Source: Arabidopsis thaliana (lineage: Eukaryota; Streptophyta; Magnoliopsida; Brassicales; Brassicaceae). Taken from it: DNA of 64,000 nt. The notes beneath the pieces are model-generated. The model searched no databases, was not told the DNA's origin, and saw only the letters and a program-made list of their open reading frames with translations. The position numbers were made by a program, and so were the translations under genes. This document shows, piece after piece, positions 31,301 through 43,612 of this stretch. The DNA lies in contig NC_003076.8 in the NCBI RefSeq assembly GCF_000001735.4, forward strand, positions 10,292,001-10,356,000, given 5' to 3'. Each line of letters starts with the position of its first letter. Within the stretch, counting starts at the first letter, position 1.

Positions 31301-34300
31301 CCTTAAAGTGATTAAATGACAAACAGCTTTCCACAGTAAGAGAGTTGTCCATCATGACTGCAAAGAGCCATCCAGCAGCAATGGGATTTGTTCCTGATCA
31401 GCACCTGAGAGAAGGCGAATTGGATAATGATAATTTGTCTTCTGATTTGTCGGACAGGGAACCCTCAAGGTAATCATCAATAGAGTAGAACATCCTTTCG
31501 GTTTATGCTGTCATTCTAATTGCCTTTTGTGGTCTCCGTAGATGTCTTATACTGAGAGGAAATGGGGAGCTTTCACTTCTTGATTTGGTTGATGGACGAG
31601 AGAGGGAACTTACAGACTCAGTTGAACTATTTTGGGTGACATGTGGTCAATCGGAGGAGAAGACAAATCTTGTCGAGGAAGTTTCTTGGCTAGATTATGG
31701 ACACCGAGGAATGCAGGTAATTCCTCTGCTTCAAAGCTGCTTGTTATGCTCACTTTTCTTCTTCTTCTTTTTTTTTTTTTTTTTTTCTTTTTCTCGTTAT
31801 AGGGTTGCCCTGCCCCTAAGTGTCTGACAGTAACTCTCTATTTGATCCCTGTCTTTTTTATTTTTTTATTTGTTATAACGCTGAGATTCTATATTGCAGG
31901 TTTGGTATCCTTCTCTAGGGGATGATCCTTTTATGCAAGAGGATTTCCTGCAGGTATGCATGCTAGTAGAGTCCATTTTCACTGCCATTGGTAGCTTGTC
32001 TTTTTGTTCTGATTTTTATTGTCTGTAACATCATTGTTTGACGACATTGACATTCAAACACATCCCTCTTATAAATTTCTATTTTTTTCATTGTTTCAAA
32101 ATGCATTTTTATTATGTTCCATTCTCTAGCTGGATCCAGAGTTGGAATTTGATCGCGAGGTGTATCCCTTGGGACTTTTACCAAACGTGGGCGTCGTTGT
32201 CGGAGTTTCTCAGAGAATGTCATTTTCGGCAAGCGCAGAGTTTGCGTGTTTTGAGCCTACACCCCAGGCTCAGACTATACTACATTGCCTGCTCCGTCAC
32301 CTCCTTCAGGTATTGTTGGTCCTGGCTTCTCTTTTCTTAAGTTAGAATGATCCCTTCTTTCTTCCTTTATTCATTTCTCCATTGCAATTTTTTTTATTCT
32401 CTCAGAATCTTATTCTGTTTTTCTCATATTTTGGACAGAGAGATAAAAATGAAGAGGCGTTACTCTTAGCACAATTATCGGCAGAGAAACCCCACTTCTC
32501 CCATTGTCTGGAGTGGCTTCTTTTTACTGTTTTTGATGCAGAGATTTCTAGGTATCCAATTCCTATCAATCTTTATAACGTATCTCTGTTCTTTGTAATT
32601 TATACTTAACCTTCTTGTCTTGCTTCACCTAATTTGATTTTTTGTACTGAACATGTGGCTTTTACAAATTTCAGGCCAAATCCAAATAGGAACCAGATTT
32701 CAGGACCTGGACATCTTAAAAAGTTATCCCTTTTGAGAAAAGCCTGTGATTTAATAAAAAAATTCCCGGAGTACTATGATGTGGTTGTGAATGTAGCCAG
32801 AAAAACCGATGCCCGTCACTGGGCTGATTTATTTTCTGCTGCTGGGATATCAACAACGTATGTTTTCCTGTCTCTATGTTTGGCTTTTGTTTCTTGTAAC
32901 GTTCATGAAACTAGGTTAGTTTACTGTACTAGACACGTGAGCAGTTAGCAGTTGCTAAGATAGCAAACTTCACCAATCTTGTCTGCTCTTTTTGTTGAGT
33001 AAACTGTATTCTGTGCTACGAAAGTTGATATTCTCTTTTGGGTTCTAGGTTATTTGAGGACTGCTTCCAGCGAAGATGGTATCGAACTGCAGCTTGCTAT
33101 ATCCTTGTAAGACTCAGAAGCCCTTAACCATTGAGTATGTTTAGTTAAATAATGTTGTATCAACAAAACTGCAGTCTTCAGTTTGTTACTAGGCAAGTAG
33201 CAGTGTCAGTCGTCATTTGATTAAAATCTCTCGGGACAAAAAAGCGCATGGAGTTACTATTATAGAACACTGAAGAAATCTATTAGGTTATGTTTCAAAT
33301 CGTACACTAAGTATAGAAATGGTGCAGGTGATTGCCAAACTAGAAGGTGTTGCTGTCAGTCAGTACTGTGCATTACGGCTATTGCAGGTAATTTCGGCTG
33401 TCGCATGTTGAATTTATATCTTTCGAGTCCTTTCTTGTCAATTTTGTTCTTTCTGTTCTTAAGAAAGTTTATTTTTATATTTGCAGGCGACACTTGATGA
33501 GTCCCTCTATGATCTTGCTGGAGAGCTAGTATGTATTTGATGTTCTTCTTGTTTGTTTAAAATGGGCAATTCAAAGCTTGAATCCTAACTAATGATGTTA
33601 TTCTATGAAAATTATGCTGTTAGGTGAGGTTCTTACTAAGATCTGGAAGAGACATTGAGCAGGCGCCAACAGAATCAGATTCATTATCGCCTAAGCTTCT
33701 CGGTTTCCTTATTTTTGGCTCCAGCCACAAGAAATCATCACTCGATAAGAGGTGGAAACTACAACTCTGATTGTAGTTTTTGATTTTCTAGAGTGATACA
33801 ACTGTTTTCTGATCAATTTTTATTTGTAAAACGTGACCCTAAATGTAGCTCCTCGTTCAAAGAGCAAAGTCCTCATGTTGCTTCTGTAAAGAGCATACTT
33901 GAAAGTCATGCCAGTTACTTGATGTCTGGTAAAGAACTTTCAAAGCTTGTTGCATTCGTCAAAGGCACCCAGTTTGATATTGTGGTACGTATACAATTTG
34001 TACCTTTCACCTTTTCATGCTTGGAACCAATACGGTATATATATTGATTCACTAACAATACCAAAATTCCAGGATTTTCTTCAACGAGAAAGATATGGTT
34101 GTGCGCAGCTGCAGAATTTTGCTGCAGGACTTGAACTGATTGGGCAAAAGGTTAGAATCAACCCCCTTGTGGTTTCTTTGATGTTCAAAACTCGTTATTT
34201 TTCTCTCTCATTCTGCTGCTTGAAACAATTTGATAACTAAAACATAGATCCCTGTCACATCGTAAAAGTCTGCATATTTGAGTAAATTTATCTTATATCG

Positions 34301-34781
34301 AAGTCTAACTATTGAAATCCCTCAGCTGCAAATGAGTGAGCTACAGAACCGGTTAGATGCAGAGTTTCTATTGGCTCAAATGTGCTCTGTCAAATTCAAA
34401 GAATGGATAGTTGTTCTTGCCACTCTTTTACAACGGTCTGAGGTAAAAATCTTTTAGATTTCCACCGTAATCACGACTTTAAAGCATTCACAGTGATATA
34501 ACCAGATTGTTTCTTTATTTTGTCACAACACAGGTTCTTTATGATATTTTCCGGTATGATCTACGGTTGTGGAAAGCATATAGCGTGACATTAGAGGTAA
34601 CAAACTCTTGTTTCCATAACAATCGATATCCATTTCATCACGTGCGGGTCTCCTCTTTAAAACATGTTCTTTGTTTCAGTCTCACTTGGCTTTCGCTCAT
34701 TACCATGACTTACTTCAGATTTTAGAGGCAAAACTCTCAGCGACCTCACGAGAAGAAAGCAATAGAGGTTCCATCTCTTGA
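28301..34781 (+). CDS. RIC1-like Rab guanine nucleotide exchange factor subunit (23 exons, 1127 aa)
   Basis: Coding exons: 28301-28447, 28540-28647, 28959-29107, 29220-29301, 29380-29792, 30059-30491, 30581-30804, 31008-31203, 31327-31469, 31542-31716, 31900-31953, 32130-32309, 32439-32551, 32675-32857, 33049-33106, 33328-33387, 33487-33528, 33624-33751, 33849-33984, 34073-34150, 34326-34442, 34534-34596, 34680-34781. All have GT...AG borders and join in phase to 1127 residues. The N-terminal half is a beta-propeller-like (quinoprotein/WD) region starting MYMAYGWPQVIPLLPG. The C-terminal half is the helical RIC1 domain (LLHCLLRHLLQ, PHFSHCLEWLLFTVFD). In yeast and animals RIC1 works with RGP1 to activate the Golgi Rab Ypt6/RAB6. 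From memory this is At5g28350, paralogue of At3g61480. The gene looks intact and is the only housekeeping gene in the spacer. Splice sites were read by eye; the 5' UTR was not resolved. Confidence 0.93.
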
Positions 34782-36340
34782 TAAATCATTTTATTTTTGA
34801 AGCTTTTTCACATCAAACATTTTCTGCCTGAGTTTTCACGTTCGTGTAGATAAACATAATTTGAGAAGAAATAAGAAATACATCACCTCACATACTTTTA
34901 CTATTTATTTTGGTCACAATAGAAAGGAAAAGAAATGTATAAGTCATATCATGTTTGGCCTAAATAATCGAATTGTTACAGCCTGAAATCGAAAATAAAT
35001 TGAAAAAAACACTCTGCATTTTGTGTAATGTGCGTGTATATAAAACCATTGTTTTGTCCAACATAAAAAGATAAATGTATATGTATTTTGATTTACTATT
35101 CAGTATAACATGTTTTTATTCAAATCAATGAAGCTTGGAACAAAAGTATATGAGTGCTGACTAGGTGTAATGTTCTGGTCGTTATTATTACAAATAGTAG
35201 ATTAGAGGTATTAAAAAAACAATCGGAGAAAGAAAAAGAGAGTTGTATTAAAATAAAACTGAAAAGTAAGATAAGCATAAGCACCCGTGACCGTGAGTAA
35301 GTATGGAGGCGGCAGAAGTGGGTCGGCAGAAGTGGGGATGAGTGGAGTGAAAGTGGGACAACCCCAAAGTTCACAAGAGGCTAATTAGAAAACCAAAAAA
35401 AACAACAATAACAAAATTGGAGATGCTCTTTTATGCAAAAAAAAAAAAAAAAAAAAAAAAGCAACAATAATGAAAATTAACATGGTTTAACACATTCTCA
35501 TTCCTATATATGTTATATGCGTAACTGGAGATGCTCTTGTATGCCCCCCAAATTTGCATAGTCCATGTTACTTCACTTAAAGATAGTTTTATTTCTAACT
35601 TTTTCTTTATAAAAACTAACTGCCGTAAGTAGTAACTACCGAGTAGTATAAGATGGTAATGTAAAATTTAGTAGCCACGTCGAAAGTGACAAACAAGTGA
35701 TGTATCTATACTCTACTCTCATAAGTCACAAGTCACATAGAGACAATCACCCATTCTTGTATCATATTCTTTTCAGATGCAAAAATAACCTCACACATTA
35801 AAACCCGTGAGTAAACAAACGAAGTAAAGGAATTGACGTTGTACTCACCTCACATTCTCTCCCTAGTTTAAACAAATTATGATTGTTATATGTTTGGAAA
35901 GATACATGCAACACATTTTAAATAATATGTTGTGATTGAGCCGAATGCTTATATGATTTTCTATTATACGTATAGCAATGAACACGATTATGAATTCGAT
36001 TTAGAGTGATGATACAACCTTAATACCTTAATCCATTCAGGCTAGAGACCATAATAAGTTAACTTAATCTCCTCATCCTAGTCACTACTCGAATGCCATC
36101 TTTACGTTTAAAACAATTATGGCCACACTAACGATATACCTATGTTTGTTTGCTAGTATAATAAGGATATGTCTCTATTTGCTATCACTTCAGCCTTTTC
36201 TGAAGACAATGTTACCGCTATATCTTCCAATCAATTGATACCACTAAATGATAAAATCATTGCTAATCTTATAAGATCACCAAACACTCAGACAAACAGT
36301 TTGAATCTTGCTTCTTCTTCGTTTCTCCACTCTTTATCCG
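34782..36340. other. Intergenic region 3' of the RIC1-like gene
   Basis: AT-rich sequence with a long A run at about 35438-35460 and the RIC1-like 3' UTR at its left end. No gene-like frame is seen. The phrase GGAGATGCTCTT recurs at about 35418 and 35527 with similar flanks, hinting at a small local duplication. Confidence 0.5.
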
Positions 36341-36475
36341 CTTATAAATACTCTTATTCTCTCCTCTTAACATCCTCATCAAACCATTTAGCCTCTCCAC
36401 ACTCACAAAGGGCTCACAAGTCTCAAGTAATTCTCTTTCTCTCTCTCAAGCACAAACACACACACAAATGTATAA
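36341..36475 (+). promoter_or_regulatory. Orphan core promoter and leader-like sequence
   Basis: A TATA-like CTTATAAATACTC (36341-36353) is followed by a CT-rich segment, CTCACAAAGGGCTCACAAG and a CT/CA-rich stretch with ACACACACAAATG. This resembles an Arabidopsis core promoter plus 5' leader. No coherent gene follows; the 112-codon frame around it is not convincing. It may be the detached start of a lost gene. Confidence 0.35.
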
Positions 36476-36885
36476 ACAAACCCACCATTTTTGCTTTCAA
36501 ATGTTAGTTGTTCACTATGTCAAGCAAGTGTTAATTAATGGTTTGACTTTTGTGAAGAGTCAATCGACAATTTGATCATAGTTGTAACTTGTGTGGACGG
36601 GGTTGCTTACCAAATTAAAATATTGAATCAATCAAATGAGGTATATTTCACAAATAATTCTGAAAAGTGAAAACCCATTATCAAAAGAGTCTTTTGTTTT
36701 TTGACCTATGTAATTATGAAATCATTAGAACTTTTGCCCTTTTCGATTACTTTTATTTTAATATAGTATAATGTTTACTTATTCTATTTCATAACATCAA
36801 AATCCCTAAGTAATGTGTCTTTTTAATTATTAATGACCAAAATAATATTTATTTGAATACTAGTAAAGTGTGTATATATACGTAC

Positions 36886-37702
36886 GCAGCATAATAAGGA
36901 GTAGGGACGAGAAAAGCGTCGCCGGGATCAGCAAGACAGAACATGATCGTCTCATTTGCTCCGGTGGCTCCTCCGCTCATCACCACCCTCTCCGCCTCAA
37001 ACCTCACCCGCCCGCCTCTCGCTCTCTCCATAAACGTCGCAATCGCCTGTTTATTTTCCGTCCCCAAACAAAACATTATTTGAAAGCAAATTATAGTTCT
37101 AGAAATATACAAATCTCAAATTCCTAAGATTATAATATACTCAATTCATAATCTTACATAAATGTAAGGTGTATAATTACTACCAAACAAGAGTACGTGA
37201 ATGAGCATAAAAATACTTGATACTGTAACATATATAAGTATATAATAATTTAATAGATACTGTATAATAATAATAAAACCTTATAAGAAATGAGATAAAT
37301 ACCTGTCTAAATTGTTTGAGACCGTGATAATCTTGAAAAACAGCAATGTCGGAGAAAGAGTCAATTCCCTCCGCCGTACAAATAGATGCATGTGGATTTT
37401 CCTTTATCCATTCTTTGATCAAATCTGAACAAAGCTGAAAGCAAATCACAATAAAATAAACTAAATTAAAAAACTTATTAGAAGAAGAAAAAGTATAACG
37501 AACTCATTAGGATGTAACTAATAAGAAGACGAACTTGATTTTCGGCGAGACCCATTTGAATAACTCCTTGTGGATTATGAGTTGGATGAAAAGGATTATT
37601 GTCGTAAGCTTTCCAGCCATGGAAGTACGGCGAAGCTTCTCCATGTTTGTCACTCAAAGCTAATTTGGATAGAAGTTGATTCTCACATGCACCCTGAGAC
37701 AT
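36886..37702 (-). pseudogene. ACS3: ACC synthase ACS3, truncated pseudogene
   Basis: Three exons of a 1-aminocyclopropane-1-carboxylate synthase are preserved with good splice sites: 37702-37535 (start [18 protein letters not shown], ending GLAENQ), 37435-37303 (LCSDLIKEWIKENPHA to FRQ) and 37046-36886 (AIATFMERARGGRVRF, MSGGATGANE, LVPTPYYAA). The fourth, largest exon is absent. It would carry the pyridoxal-phosphate lysine and the C-terminal regulatory part, and intergenic DNA follows the last donor. No active enzyme is possible. Intact family members make ACC, the ethylene precursor. The piece is otherwise free of stops, so the 3' deletion may be fairly recent. From memory this is At5g28360, related to ACS1 (At3g61510). 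Confidence 0.93.
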
Positions 37703-38485
37703 TTATCCGTTCCAGTAATTTGAACAATGTGTGTGATTTTTGTGAATTTGATGGATTAGTTTACTTGTGAGTTGTGATATGTAAATGAATGGGAGCATTC
37801 GAGGATTATTTATAGTGGGATATTGAGAGCGAGCATATGAAAGAAACTTGTTTCCGTTATGAGGAAACTTAACTGAAATTTTCTGTTTTCTATAAAACTA
37901 GTAGTATTAATTTTGCGTGAAGTCAAACCTACGGCCAAAGCCCAAAATGTTTTTAGTCTTTTTTTTTCTTCATCTATGCCAATTATAACATTTTTTTTTT
38001 ACAAGGGAACTGTTATATGGCCAAAAAAAAGTCTTATTAATATTTATGAGTATCTATAATCAACAAATGAACAAACATTTAATTTCTGTAACTGAAAATT
38101 ATAGTTTTGATATAAAAATAAATAAGAATTAATGATGATAAACAACTGTAGATTCTTTTAGACACACCTGTACCATGCAGATGGTACATTTGAAAATTTA
38201 AGAACTTTATATACTATGAAAAACATTGTAAGACAAAGTATACTTTGTGTTAAAAATACAGCCGCGACTTGGTATCACGGTAATAACTAAGTACTAATTA
38301 CATTAAAAAGACTTTGTGTTTCATTAATTTTAGTTAAACAATTAGATCAAGCAAGAGGTTTTACAGACAAAAACAAATTAAAAGTCGAGAGTGTTTTAAA
38401 GATTCAACGGAGTAACAAATTAACAAGTTCAAGTCTTACGAACTCTATTATTAGACCCACGTTGATATAAGATTCGGGGGGAGAT
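37703..38485. other. Former ACS3 upstream region and spacer
   Basis: AT-rich sequence without a gene. The part next to 37702 should be the old ACS promoter, with a TATTTATAGTG TATA-like motif at about 37808. The right end reads GATTCGGGGGGAGAT (about 38471-38485) directly against the next LTR, resembling a retrotransposon polypurine tract. Confidence 0.5.
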
Positions 38486-40014
38486 TGTTGATTCTGAAAA
38501 TCACACAATAAATTTGTTTAAAGGGGGTAAACAAATTTACTTAACTCTCTCTCGCTATTTAGTGACCAAAGATTCAATGAAAAAAAGAACAAGGTTGCTT
38601 AGAGACAAAGTTAGGGTTTTGCCCAAGAACAATGAAGAAAACTAGGGTTTTTAGTATTAAATTTCGGATCCCCCAAATAGAGGACAAACCCCTCTATTTA
38701 CACACTATTAAGACGGTTAAAAGATTTGTTAAACTTCTATTTCTTCGAGGATTGAATCTTCTAATTTCCTTTATCTCCAAAGACTTCCTATTTTCAAAGG
38801 AGAAAACTTCTTTTTCTTCGAATTAGGAAGTCGGCTAGACGGTCTCCCTACTTGGGGCTAAAGTCGGCAAATGACCTCCTTATTTTGGCCCATTAACAAG
38901 CTAAACCGGGATACCCCGGTTTGATTGAAATCTCAGTCTAATTCGTAGTTCCTCTGGTTTAAGCCGGTATTGTCGGAGGTGCTAATTCCGGCACCAACAA
39001 TTAGTCCCCCCCAGTTCGGGAAAATCCAAATGCTAAACTCGATTTTTTCCGAATTAAAAGAAGTGAATATTCGGCTTATACGTTAGGAAGATGCGAATTA
39101 AAATTTGATCCCTTGAACCTCCAAGATACGTCAGTTTAGCTTGGCACGCGTCGACGATATAAAACAAGGCTAAGCTTGTGAGTTAGGTAGTCTGATGGAC
39201 CTCATGAGTTGTTGAGGAGCTGTGGGATGCTCTCCTAGATGATCTGAATGCCTAGCAGAGAAATGACCTGACTGATGAGCCGAGCAGTGAGATAGGTTAC
39301 CAAATGATCTTGCTAACAAGCTGCAAGGCAAGCTATCAGATGATCTGACGAGCGATCTAGGATATAGGTTGCTAGATGGTTTGTCTTGCGATCTGCGAGA
39401 TAGCCGGGCAGATGAGCTAAAAAAAACATAAGTTGCGATGAGCTGCAAACATGCCATTATCATTTGGTTAGCAAGATACGTGAGCTTTTGAGCTCTTTTT
39501 TTCTTTAAGGTGCGAGGAACTCTCGGCTTATCCTGTTTTGAAGACTTAAAGCAAGACGAGGTCTTGGTTTTTGTGAAACATTTTCACATAATAGCAAGCG
39601 TCGAGCTCGGCTCAATTTATAAGTGTGACTGCGAGCGTTGAGCTCGGATTAACTGCAAGAATTATTTTTATCTTTTGAATGTAGCTCGATGCTAGGTGAA
39701 CTAAGCTTTTTGAGTCGGGACTCAATTTAGAGCTTGACTTCAAAAATCAAAAAATGTAAAGCACGAATACTTATCTTGATGGGAGAAGAAATGGCGAGAG
39801 GCTGAGCTCAGAATTGCTGTTCCAAAGGTAGAGTTGCATTGTTCGTCTATGAAGAGTCGTTCTTATCAACTAGTGATTACCTTGCAGCAGAGACAGAAAG
39901 ATAAGAGTCTGAAAGATAAGAGTGGTCGACATAAGTCAACCGACCTAAAGCCTTCCTAGCTCCCAGTTCGTCTGTAGCTTTCCTAGCCCGCAGTTCGTCT
40001 AGCTAGCAGCTCGA
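38486..40014 (-). mobile_element. Non-autonomous LTR element, copy C (rearranged)
   Basis: The LTR is 38486-38999 and is followed by the polypurine tract and about 890 bases of internal sequence matching copy A'. Near 39893 the match stops. A roughly 120-base piece of the repeat-array region follows in the opposite orientation (39893-40014), so the copy is internally deleted and inverted. It carries the 97-codon frame at 39170-39463. It lies between ACS3 and the PPR gene. Confidence 0.75.
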
Positions 40015-40374
40015 AGAACCATTCAATTCAAGACACGTGTCTGTCCAAGTCTCGGGGACCTCAAATACACGAGGCCCATAAGTAAATGGGCTTACTTAAG
40101 TTACTGCATTGAGAATTGTAGAAAGCTGGATTTTTTATTTTAACAAAATTTAGCAAATAACCATACATAAATAAATAGCGATTGTGTAATTATATAAAAT
40201 GCATAATCAAGAAATTATTAAAAACATTATAGTAATGGTTACTGTATCTAAAAGAACATTATCCCAAGCTAAAGACATCGAAAGGTGAAGCTTTCTCGGT
40301 CGGCGAAGCAACAGAGTAGCCTTGCATAAACTTCCTCAGCTTAACTAACTCATCAGAACCTGAGAGACGCTCCA
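40015..40374. other. 3' flank of the PPR gene
   Basis: No gene. It contains a palindromic G-box GACACGTGTC at about 40032-40041 and AGGCCCATAAGTAAATGGGCTT near 40070-40091. That is a pair of site II-like motifs with no obvious gene start beside them. Confidence 0.45.
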
Positions 40375-42558
40375 TTAGAATCTCCATTGTGATCTGATTT
40401 GGTTCACAAGATGTTCGACCATCTCATCCATCAGTTTAAGTAATGTCTCTCCTTGGGTTTTCTCGTTAAGACACTTAAACAAGGCATTGTAAGTTTCAAC
40501 ATTAGGTCTCACCATCTTCATCTTCATTTCCTCTTTCAGAGAGAGCGCTTGCCCGAAATTCCCCAGCTTAGAAAATGCGTTTATGAGAATGTTGTATATT
40601 ACAGTGTTCGGATTGACCTTTGAGTGCAAACCCATGTCCTTAAAGAGCTTCAATGCTTCGTCTAATTCGCCGACTGAGCAATAAGCGTCAATCACCGCTC
40701 CATATGTCGTGACAGTCGGGTCTAACCCGTCTTCTCTCATCTGCTCCATCATTCTCTCAACACTCTCGAAGTCCTTGTGTTTACCGAAAAACGAAATCAG
40801 AGTGTTGTAAGTGATGGAATCAGGTTTCTTCCCTTCTTTTTCCATATCGGTTAGCATCTCATAGACTTTCTCTGCATTATTCTTATCACAAAACAACCCA
40901 ATAAGCATGTTGTAAGCCAATAAGTCAAGAGAAAACCCTCCTTCTTTCAGTTTCTCCACCACTCTAATGGCGTCATGATCCCGTCTAACTTGGCACAATC
41001 CAGAGATCAAAGCATAATAGATCTTTGCATCAGGAGAACAACCAGCTTCCAACATTTTTTCATACCAATACATAGCCTTCTCTACATTACTGACGCTGCA
41101 ACAAGCATGAATCAATGTCATATAAGTAACCACATTCCCTTTCACGCCTTCCTTTTCCATATCCATAAAGAAAACAACCGCCATGTTCAATCCATGGTGC
41201 CTGCACATCCCACCAACGATTGTATTAACAGTTACCACATTAGGTTTAATCTCGTCCTCTTTCATCCGAGAAACGACTTCTTTAGCCGTCTCAAGCTTTC
41301 CAGCTCTGCAATACCCATCAATCAAGCAATTGTAAGTAACTGCATTGGGCACACATCTCTCTTCCAGTTTCATCCTTACCAATAACTCCTCTGCTTCTTT
41401 CAACCTCCCCACCTTGCAGAGCCCGTCAATGAGAGTATTAAAATGAATCGAATCAGCTTTAATCACATTTCCATCATCAGTTCTCTTTCCACGCATTTGT
41501 TCAAAAACTTCGAGAGCTTCATCTACCCTTCTTGATTTGCATAAAGTGTTAATAAGAATCCCTAAAGTCACAACATCAGGCCGGATTTTCACCTCATCCA
41601 TCTTCAAGACTAAATCATTCATTCTACTAATGTCCATATTCCTTCCTAAGCAAGACAAAAGCGCATTGAAGGGAGGAGCTTCAAGTGGGGTTTTGTTCTT
41701 CATCAGGTCGCTCAAAATATCCCAAGCAGTATTGGCGCGAGCATTTTTGCATAGACTTGATATAAACCGAGTCAACCAAACAGAGTTTGGGGAGACACCA
41801 TGAGAGCTAAATCTTGAAATCAAAGCAATTATCTTTTCTTCTGTCAAAAGCCTTTCCTTCCAAACCTCGTGTAACACAATATCCGCTGTGATTCTATTAG
41901 GAGGAAAAACAGATTCTTTCTGAAGCATTTCGTCGAGCACCTTGAAGGCATCATCCACAAGTCCATTTCTTAGCAAGACGTCTACCACAACATTACGAAC
42001 CTGCGAGTTTTTCATATTCGAATCGAGTCTTTCGTATACAAGAACCGACTGATTCACCATACCCATACGCCCAAACCATCGGATCAGAAGCTTAGTGGCA
42101 ACGATAGTAAGAGGAATGTTCTTCTCTTTGGCGATCTCGTAGAGACGGAGAAGTTTATCACGCGGGTCCGGTTCACTACCGGCGAATTCAATGACCGACT
42201 GAAGCGCCAAGGAGAGAGATTCTTCACGGCGTTTCAGAGACTGAGACTTCGCATCCAGGTACTCGAAGAACGAGATTGCTAGAGAATACGATCCTAGCCG
42301 CCGCGTGATTTGCGAGAATACTAAAGGAGAAGCAGAAGAAGAAGATACGACAAGCGCACTTAGCGACTCGCTCGACGCCCAATCATGTTGCGGGGTATTT
42401 TGAAGAGTTTTCACAAATTTGACTACTACAAATTCCTGGCTCTCCGATTTGATTTCCGGCCGTGGGTCAACATCATAAGAAAAACGCCGGAGGAATCGAG
42501 AATGGTTGAGCAGAATATAAGAGTTCTGGCGCCGGGAAATTGATAGCATGATACTCAT
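40375..42558 (-). CDS. Pentatricopeptide repeat protein, P class (727 aa)
   Basis: A single uninterrupted exon. The N-terminus (MSIMLSISRRQNSYILLNHSRFL...) is basic and serine-rich, as expected for mitochondrial or plastid import. A chain of 35-residue P-type PPR motifs follows, for example FNTLIDGLCKVGRLKEAEEL, YNCLIDGYCRAGKLETAKEV, YALISGLCQVRRDHDAIRVV and YNTLISFFGKHKDFESVERM. Such proteins bind organellar transcripts in a sequence-specific way. No E/DYW editing domain is present. The first of two close ATGs (M1, M4) is used. From memory this is At5g28370, a relative of At3g61520. Site II promoter motifs lie upstream. The gene looks intact. Confidence 0.95.
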   Translation of the reverse strand: MSIMLSISRRQNSYILLNHSRFLRRFSYDVDPRPEIKSESQEFVVVKFVKTLQNTPQHDWASSESLSALVVSSSSASPLVFSQITRRLGSYSLAISFFEYLDAKSQSLKRREESLSLALQSVIEFAGSEPDPRDKLLRLYEIAKEKNIPLTIVATKLLIRWFGRMGMVNQSVLVYERLDSNMKNSQVRNVVVDVLLRNGLVDDAFKVLDEMLQKESVFPPNRITADIVLHEVWKERLLTEEKIIALISRFSSHGVSPNSVWLTRFISSLCKNARANTAWDILSDLMKNKTPLEAPPFNALLSCLGRNMDISRMNDLVLKMDEVKIRPDVVTLGILINTLCKSRRVDEALEVFEQMRGKRTDDGNVIKADSIHFNTLIDGLCKVGRLKEAEELLVRMKLEERCVPNAVTYNCLIDGYCRAGKLETAKEVVSRMKEDEIKPNVVTVNTIVGGMCRHHGLNMAVVFFMDMEKEGVKGNVVTYMTLIHACCSVSNVEKAMYWYEKMLEAGCSPDAKIYYALISGLCQVRRDHDAIRVVEKLKEGGFSLDLLAYNMLIGLFCDKNNAEKVYEMLTDMEKEGKKPDSITYNTLISFFGKHKDFESVERMMEQMREDGLDPTVTTYGAVIDAYCSVGELDEALKLFKDMGLHSKVNPNTVIYNILINAFSKLGNFGQALSLKEEMKMKMVRPNVETYNALFKCLNEKTQGETLLKLMDEMVEHLVNQIRSQWRF

Positions 42559-42637
42559 TGTCTAAGGTTTTGAAAAAGACGGCCACCGGGAAAAGTGAGA
42601 CGACGAACTCTGTTGGCGAATTCAACGTACAAGAAGT

Positions 42638-42675
42638 TGGGCCCATTTTAAATAATGGGCTTACACATTAGCCCA
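42638..42675 (-). promoter_or_regulatory. Cluster of three site II (TGGGCY) motifs upstream of the PPR gene
   Basis: TGGGCCCA (42638-42645), TGGGCT (42656-42661) and its reverse AGCCCA (42670-42675) lie 80-120 bases upstream of the PPR ATG. Such clusters are typical of Arabidopsis genes for organelle-targeted proteins. Confidence 0.6.
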
Positions 42676-42867
42676 AATAAACCTTTACAATATTACACAA
42701 TGGGGACAAAAATTTATTTTTTCTCATAAAACTGAACGTGAGCTTTTTATCATGCTGATTACATTATATTTATAACAAAATGAGGATGAATCTTTATTTT
42801 TCTCATATAATTATCCTTTACATTAAAACTCCAAGAGGGCTTTGTTGATCACTTCTCCTACTTTACC

Positions 42868-43612
42868 TTTGGAACAGCAATTCTGAGCTCAGCCTCTCGC
42901 CATTTCTTCTCCCATCAAGATTAAGTATTCGTGCTTTACATTTTTTGATTGTTGAAGTCAAGCTCTAAATTGAGTCCCGACTCAAAAAGCTTAGTTCACC
43001 TAGCATCGAGCTACATTCAAAAGATAAAAATAATTCTTGCAGTTAATCCGAGCTCAACGCTCGCAGTCACACTTATAAATTGAGCCGAGCTCAACGCTTG
43101 CTATTATGTGAAAATGTTTCACAAAAACCGAGACCTCGTCTTGCTTTAAGTCTTCAAAACAGGATAAGCCGAGAGTTCCTCGCACCTTAAAAAAAAAAAA
43201 AAAAGAGCTCAAAAGCTCACGTATCTTGCTAACCCAAATGATAATGGCATGTCTGCAGCTCATCGCAAATGTTTTTTTCAGCTCATCTGCCCGGCTATCT
43301 CGCAGATCGCAAGACAAACCATTTAGCTTGCCTTGCAGCTTGTTAGCAAGATCATTTGGTAACCTATCTCACTGCTCGGCTCATCAGTCAGGTCATTTCT
43401 CTGCTAGGCATTCAGATCATCCAGGAGAGCATCCCACAACTCAACAACTCATGAGGTCCATCAGACTACCTAACTCACAAGCTTAGCCTTGTTTTATATC
43501 ATCGACGCGTGCCAAGCTAAACTGACATATCTTGGAGATTCAACGGATCAAATTTTAATTCGCATCTTCCTAAAGTATAAGCCGAATATTCACTTCTTTT
43601 AATTCGGAAAAA
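42868..43612 (+). mobile_element. Non-autonomous LTR element, copy D (internal fragment)
   Basis: This matches the internal part of copy B' (about 45353-46142) in the same orientation, with several short deletions. It has no LTR. At about 43611 it is joined to the 5' part of copy B' at a shared AACTCCC, so D and B' form a composite. The 97-codon frame survives as an 86-codon version at 43226-43486. Confidence 0.75.

Noticed and set aside
36169..36507. Plus-strand 112-codon frame near ACS3
   Set aside because: Serine/histidine-rich translation of promoter-like and CT-rich leader sequence; the ATG lies upstream of the apparent TATA box.
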